Shown: positions 60,988-64,000 of the stretch, one piece after another
Numbering within the stretch: the first letter of the stretch is position 1
How the letters are laid out: each line of letters opens with the position of its first letter
Notes under the pieces: model-generated
The model's input: only the letters and a program-made list of their open reading frames with translations
Database searches by the model: none
Told to the model about the DNA's origin: nothing
Program-made: the position numbers and the translations under genes
From: Paraburkholderia largidicola
Lineage (GTDB): Bacteria > Pseudomonadota > Gammaproteobacteria > Burkholderiales > Burkholderiaceae
DNA: 64,000 nucleotides
Assembly: GCF_013426895.1 (NCBI RefSeq)
Contig: NZ_AP023176.1
Location: forward strand, 62,001-126,000
Direction of reading: 5' to 3'

Positions 60988-61902
60988 TCACGCAGACAGT
61001 AAAGTCGGGGCGAATTCGGGCGCGAGACATTCTTCGACGAAGGCAGCGAACTGACGAGCCTTGCTGCTCGCCATCCGTCCCGTCGGGTAAAGCGCCGAAA
61101 GCGCGATGGTCGGCAGATTCCAGTCATCCATTACCGCGACGACAGCCCCCGATTTCAACTCCGGGGAAAACGCCCATTCGGACGCTACGGCTAGCCCGAT
61201 ATCCGAGAAAACCGCGGCGCGCAGTCCCTCCGTCGCGGATATCCTGACGCGACTCTGCAGTTTGATCGACTGTTCAACGGTGTCCCTGCGGAAAGTCCAG
61301 CCTTCGCCACCGTCGATGTCGCGTGAATAGACTATCGCGTGATGCTCCAGCAGATCCGCAGGCGTCGATGGCTTGCCGCATCTTTCGAAGTACGCGGGCG
61401 TAGCGAGCACGCGCCGCCGGGCCTCACCAATGCGTCTTGCCGTCATATTCGAATCCGCCAGATCGCCCATTCGCAACGCCAGATCCACGCCTTCTTCAAC
61501 CAGGTCGATATTGCGATCGTCCAGTACGAGTTCGACGTCCAGTTCGGGATGCTGACTCAGAAATTGGGGCAACTTTGGAACGATGTGAAGCCTGGCAAAG
61601 CAGACTGCGGCTGACACGCGGAGCTTGCCTGTCAGTCCCGCGGCGGCGCCTCGTGCGGCAAGCACGGCTTCGCCCGATTCCTCGACCGCGCGCTTTGCCC
61701 GCGCATAAAAATTCTGGCCCGCTTCGGTCGGCGTCAGTGCACGCGTTGAACGCAGTAGCAATTTGACCCCAAGCCAGTCCTCCAGTTGCGCCACGGCTTT
61801 GGACACGGCGGGTTGACCAATGTCGAAGTGTCTTGCCGCCGCTGAAAACGAGCCCGCGTCGACGACGCGGATGTAAATTTCGAATGCTGCAAGGCGGTCC
61901 AT
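60988..61902 (-). CDS. LysR-family transcriptional regulator (CrgA-type)
   Basis: This 304-residue LysR protein has helix-turn-helix MDRLAAFEIYIRVVDAGSFSAAARHFDIGQPAVSKAVAQLEDWLGVKLLLRSTR and the usual effector half (GKLRVSAAVCFARLHIVPKLPQFLSQHPELDVELVLDDRNIDLVEEGVDLALRMG). ATG at 61902 with AGGAG ahead; the longer upstream frame is not typical. It is divergent from the alcohol dehydrogenase-like gene at 62309, the usual arrangement for a LysR regulator and its target. Its stop is 13 bases from the sigma-54 activator's stop. Confidence 0.93.
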   Translation of the reverse strand: MDRLAAFEIYIRVVDAGSFSAAARHFDIGQPAVSKAVAQLEDWLGVKLLLRSTRALTPTEAGQNFYARAKRAVEESGEAVLAARGAAAGLTGKLRVSAAVCFARLHIVPKLPQFLSQHPELDVELVLDDRNIDLVEEGVDLALRMGDLADSNMTARRIGEARRRVLATPAYFERCGKPSTPADLLEHHAIVYSRDIDGGEGWTFRRDTVEQSIKLQSRVRISATEGLRAAVFSDIGLAVASEWAFSPELKSGAVVAVMDDWNLPTIALSALYPTGRMASSKARQFAAFVEECLAPEFAPTLLSA

Positions 61903-62308
61903 CGGCGTTCTCCTGAGCCACGCGAGCCTGCCGGGTCGCGGTCTGCGCGGGTTAGAGCCAGAAACAATCTGGCGGCGTGTCTGGTTGCCGATAGCGTACC
62001 TCACCTGTCCCAATGCGTCCGGGTGACGTTCCCGCCCCGTTCTTCAGGGCTGTGGCATTGGACATCGCGATTTATCCCAATACGGAATAGGCCCTATGCA
62101 AATAGCGGCTCTTATCGATCCGCGCCGAAATAACTACAGTCGGGGACATCAAAGCTGCGTTCGCGACAGCGCGGCTTCCGCTCACTCCGTATGCGCGCGC
62201 AGCATTTTGGGGTGACACTGAGCGGCACGATTCAGACTTTCCGACATATGACGCCGCCACGGAAGCGTAACCCGTGCGTTTCATTTTCCTCACTTAAGAG
62301 AGAGAGCC
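61903..62308. promoter_or_regulatory. Divergent control region with the LysR-type repeat sequence (copy 1)
   Basis: This 406-base gap between the LysR and dehydrogenase genes has a 39-base sequence at 62072-62110 that recurs upstream of the reductase gene at 63561-63599 with 31 identical positions. It starts TTATCCC, includes GGAATAGG, and contains a TATCCC-N5-GGAATA inverted pattern of the LysR T-N11-A style. A CTAT-GCAA-ATAG dyad follows in copy 1. The rest shows no gene. Confidence 0.65.
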
Positions 62309-63298
62309 ATGCCTCGCATCATTCAGTTTTCCAGGGCGGGTAGCCCCGACGTTCTCGAGTTCGTCGACGCGCCCGTACGTGAACCACTCGCCAACGAAGT
62401 TCGCATCAAGGTGAAGGCGATCGGCATCAACCGCGCGGAATCGATGTGGCGCCTCGACGACTACATCGAACCCGTTACCTTTCCGGCAGGATTGGGATAT
62501 GAAGCAGCAGGTATCGTCGATGCCGTCGGACCCGGTGTCGAAGGGATCGCGATTGGGGACGAGGTCAACGTCATTCCATCGTTTTCACAGAATCAATACG
62601 GGACCTACGGGGAAGTGATCATCGTTCCCGAGCACGCCGTCGTCGCGCATCCGAAGTCACTGTCGCATGCGGAGGCCGCGTCCATCTGGATGATGTTCGT
62701 TACGGCATATAGCGCGCTGATCGAAGACGCGAGGGTGACGACGGGCGACTTCGTCGTGATCCCGGCTGCTTCGAGCAGTGTGGGTCTGGCTGCGATTCAG
62801 ATCGCCAACTATGCGGGTGCGACGGCCATTGCGATGACGCGCACAGCGGAAAAGCGTCAGGCTTTGCTGGATGCCGGTGCGGCGCATGTGATCGTGACGA
62901 ATGAAACGGACTTTGTCGCAGAGATCCTGCGCATCACCGGGGGCAACGGCGCTCGTGTCGTCTTCGATCCGGTAGGTGGCCCGAACTTCGCGAAGCTGAT
63001 TTCCGCGCTTGCGTTCCAGGGCATCGCATTCATCTACGGTGCGCTTGCGCAAGGCCCGACCGAGATTCCCGTCTTGTCGATGATCGCGAAGCTGCAGACC
63101 GTCAGGGCGCACAACCTTTGGGTGACCACCGGCGACGCCGTGCGGCGCAAAGAAGCCGTCGAGTTCATCCTGAAGGGAATCGAGCAGGGCAAGCTCAAAC
63201 CCGTCATCGATCGGGAGTTCAAGTTCGATGACATGGTCGAGGTACATCGCTATCTCGAACAGAATGGCCAGTTCGGCAAGATCGTAGTGAACATCTGA
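62309..63298 (+). CDS. Zinc-type/quinone oxidoreductase (medium-chain dehydrogenase family)
   Basis: This 329-residue MDR-superfamily protein resembles quinone oxidoreductases. It starts MPRIIQFSRAGSPDVLEFVDAPVREPLANEVRIKVKAIGINRAESMWRLDDYI and has GYEAAGIVDAVGPGVEG, EAASIWMMFVTAYSALIEDARVTTGDFVVIPAASSSVGLAAIQIANYAGA (cofactor binding) and a closing DMVEVHRYLEQNGQFGKIVVNI. No structural-zinc Cys cluster is evident, so it is probably a zinc-independent NADPH oxidoreductase. GAGAGAG leads into the ATG at 62309. A hairpin lies at 63314-63333, just after the gene. Likely LysR target. Confidence 0.9.
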   Translation: MPRIIQFSRAGSPDVLEFVDAPVREPLANEVRIKVKAIGINRAESMWRLDDYIEPVTFPAGLGYEAAGIVDAVGPGVEGIAIGDEVNVIPSFSQNQYGTYGEVIIVPEHAVVAHPKSLSHAEAASIWMMFVTAYSALIEDARVTTGDFVVIPAASSSVGLAAIQIANYAGATAIAMTRTAEKRQALLDAGAAHVIVTNETDFVAEILRITGGNGARVVFDPVGGPNFAKLISALAFQGIAFIYGALAQGPTEIPVLSMIAKLQTVRAHNLWVTTGDAVRRKEAVEFILKGIEQGKLKPVIDREFKFDDMVEVHRYLEQNGQFGKIVVNI

Positions 63299-63695
63299 TC
63301 CATCCGATTCCGGCGCGCTACTGAGCTAGCGCGTCGCTGTCTCACGCGCTTTTTCGTTGTGCACGCTTCAACGCGTTCTGTGTTGCTAGCGAAAGAACAA
63401 TGCCTGTCGATGCGTCCGCATCGGCGACATGCAGTCTCTCCGCGCACTCTGCGCTTGCGCTGTCACCTCCCTCCGATCTGGTCTGAAGCCTGTCCTCGTG
63501 TGCGCCTGGTTCGGGCGCGCACGCGCAGATTCATTTCGACTGGACAACGCGTGCGCTGACTTATCCCGACATGGAATAGGCCTCATGCTGATAGCGGCCT
63601 ATTTCAAGCGCAGCGAATTCTCTACATTTGATCTCAACGCATCGCGTGACGCACCCCTCCCCGAGGTGCTCAACCCAACTCTCAAAGGAAACATC
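63299..63695. promoter_or_regulatory. Spacer with hairpin and LysR-type repeat sequence (copy 2)
   Basis: The 397-base gap holds hairpin CGCGCTA-CTGAGC-TAGCGCG (63314-63333), possibly a terminator after the dehydrogenase gene; a T-rich stretch CTTTTTCGTT lies 15-25 bases further on. At 63561-63599 the second copy of the LysR-type sequence sits about 97 bases before the reductase start. No gene is seen in the rest. Confidence 0.55.
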
Positions 63696-64000
63696 ATGGC
63701 CAAGCTGTTCACCTCCAGAAACGTCGGTGCATATGACCTCGATCATGGCGTCGTTCTTGCTCCGATGACCCGCCTGCGCACGATTCAGCCGGACGATATT
63801 CCGAGCCCGATGATGGCGGATTTCTACGGTCAACGTGCATCGGAAGGCGGTCTCGTCATTATCGAAGCTGCGAGTATTTCGCAGCAGGCGCGCTCATATC
63901 TTGGTGCGGCAAGCATCTACCATGATGGTCAGGACGCTGGCTGGAAGGCCATCGCCGACGCCGTCCACGCCAAGGGTGGCCGCGCGTTCCTGCAACTGAT
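63696..64000 (+). CDS. Old Yellow Enzyme family reductase (alkene reductase), N-terminal part (cut by window edge)
   Basis: This is the beginning of an FMN-dependent NADPH oxidoreductase of the OYE/NemA family, which reduces activated alkenes, nitro compounds or nitrate esters. The visible about 100 residues read MAKLFTSRNVGAYDLDHGVVLAPMTRLRTIQPDDIPSPMMADFYGQRASEGGLVIIEAASISQQARSYLGAASIYHDGQDAGWKAIADAVHAKGGRAFLQL. These include the PMTR and EGGLVIIEA marks. AGGAAACATC leads into the ATG at 63696. The C-terminal part is beyond the window edge. It is probably controlled by the same LysR protein as the dehydrogenase gene, by the shared upstream sequence. Confidence 0.92.
   Translation, partial: MAKLFTSRNVGAYDLDHGVVLAPMTRLRTIQPDDIPSPMMADFYGQRASEGGLVIIEAASISQQARSYLGAASIYHDGQDAGWKAIADAVHAKGGRAFLQL

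Overview
The window is high-GC, densely coded DNA from a betaproteobacterium. Gene content and gene style (many LysR regulators, nitronate monooxygenases, DUF1223 and YkgJ proteins, and AAAGAAAAGTAGG hairpin repeats between genes) point to Paraburkholderia or a close relative in the Burkholderiaceae. That assignment is inference, since no rRNA or other marker gene is present. I saw no tRNA, rRNA, CRISPR array, prophage or intact transposase.

Region 1 (1-18.3 kb) is ordinary chromosomal metabolism. It holds the start of a periplasmic trehalase (cut by the window edge), a FUSC-type exporter, small exported proteins, a rubredoxin and two LysR regulators. A formamidase-like and a creatininase-like hydrolase are divergent. 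They are followed by a nitronate monooxygenase and a MOSC protein. A tautomerase/SDR pair is bracketed by two large inverted-repeat elements. A flavin/LLM monooxygenase then diverges from a DUF485-ActP-cytochrome b-nitronate monooxygenase cluster. Region 2 (18.3-28.2 kb) has a sulfatase unit (Cys-type arylsulfatase, HAD lipoprotein, radical-SAM sulfatase maturase, DUF4239 membrane protein), then DUF1223, YkgJ, a cupin/JmjC-like protein and two small exported proteins.

Region 3 (28.7-61.0 kb) is the notable part and reads as one functional locus. Three consecutive exported multicopper-oxidase-type proteins open it. The first (519 aa) carries a ceruloplasmin-like half site with the type 1 Cys. 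The second (552 aa) carries a complementary His half site without the Cys. The third (2723 aa) has copper-poor cupredoxin-like domains followed by Ig-like, SdrD-B-like, IPT/TIG-like and beta-helix regions. They are followed by a small exported protein, two paralogous LolA/LolB-like proteins and a cytochrome c fused to a periplasmic-binding-protein-like domain. Next come a lytic transglycosylase, a cytoplasmic sensor kinase with two NarL-type response regulators, a SCO1/SenC protein with a His/Met-rich linker, and an 11-gene secretion cluster. That cluster combines type II secretion parts (GspG, F, E, D and pseudopilins) with PilM/N/O/P-like parts. A sigma-54 activator with a degenerate receiver closes the locus. 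A shared palindrome, TTTGCGCGCAAA, lies in the two regulatory intergenic regions at 45.0 and 59.4 kb. My working model is that the locus exports and matures a split, giant extracellular copper oxidase (manganese or another metal/phenol oxidation is plausible) and passes electrons to the cytochrome c. Regulation would be by the local kinase/regulators and the sigma-54 activator.

Region 4 (61.0-64.0 kb) has a LysR regulator divergent from a zinc-type/quinone oxidoreductase, and the start of an Old Yellow Enzyme gene cut by the window edge. A near-duplicate 39-bp sequence lies upstream of both enzyme genes and is a candidate binding site for the LysR protein.
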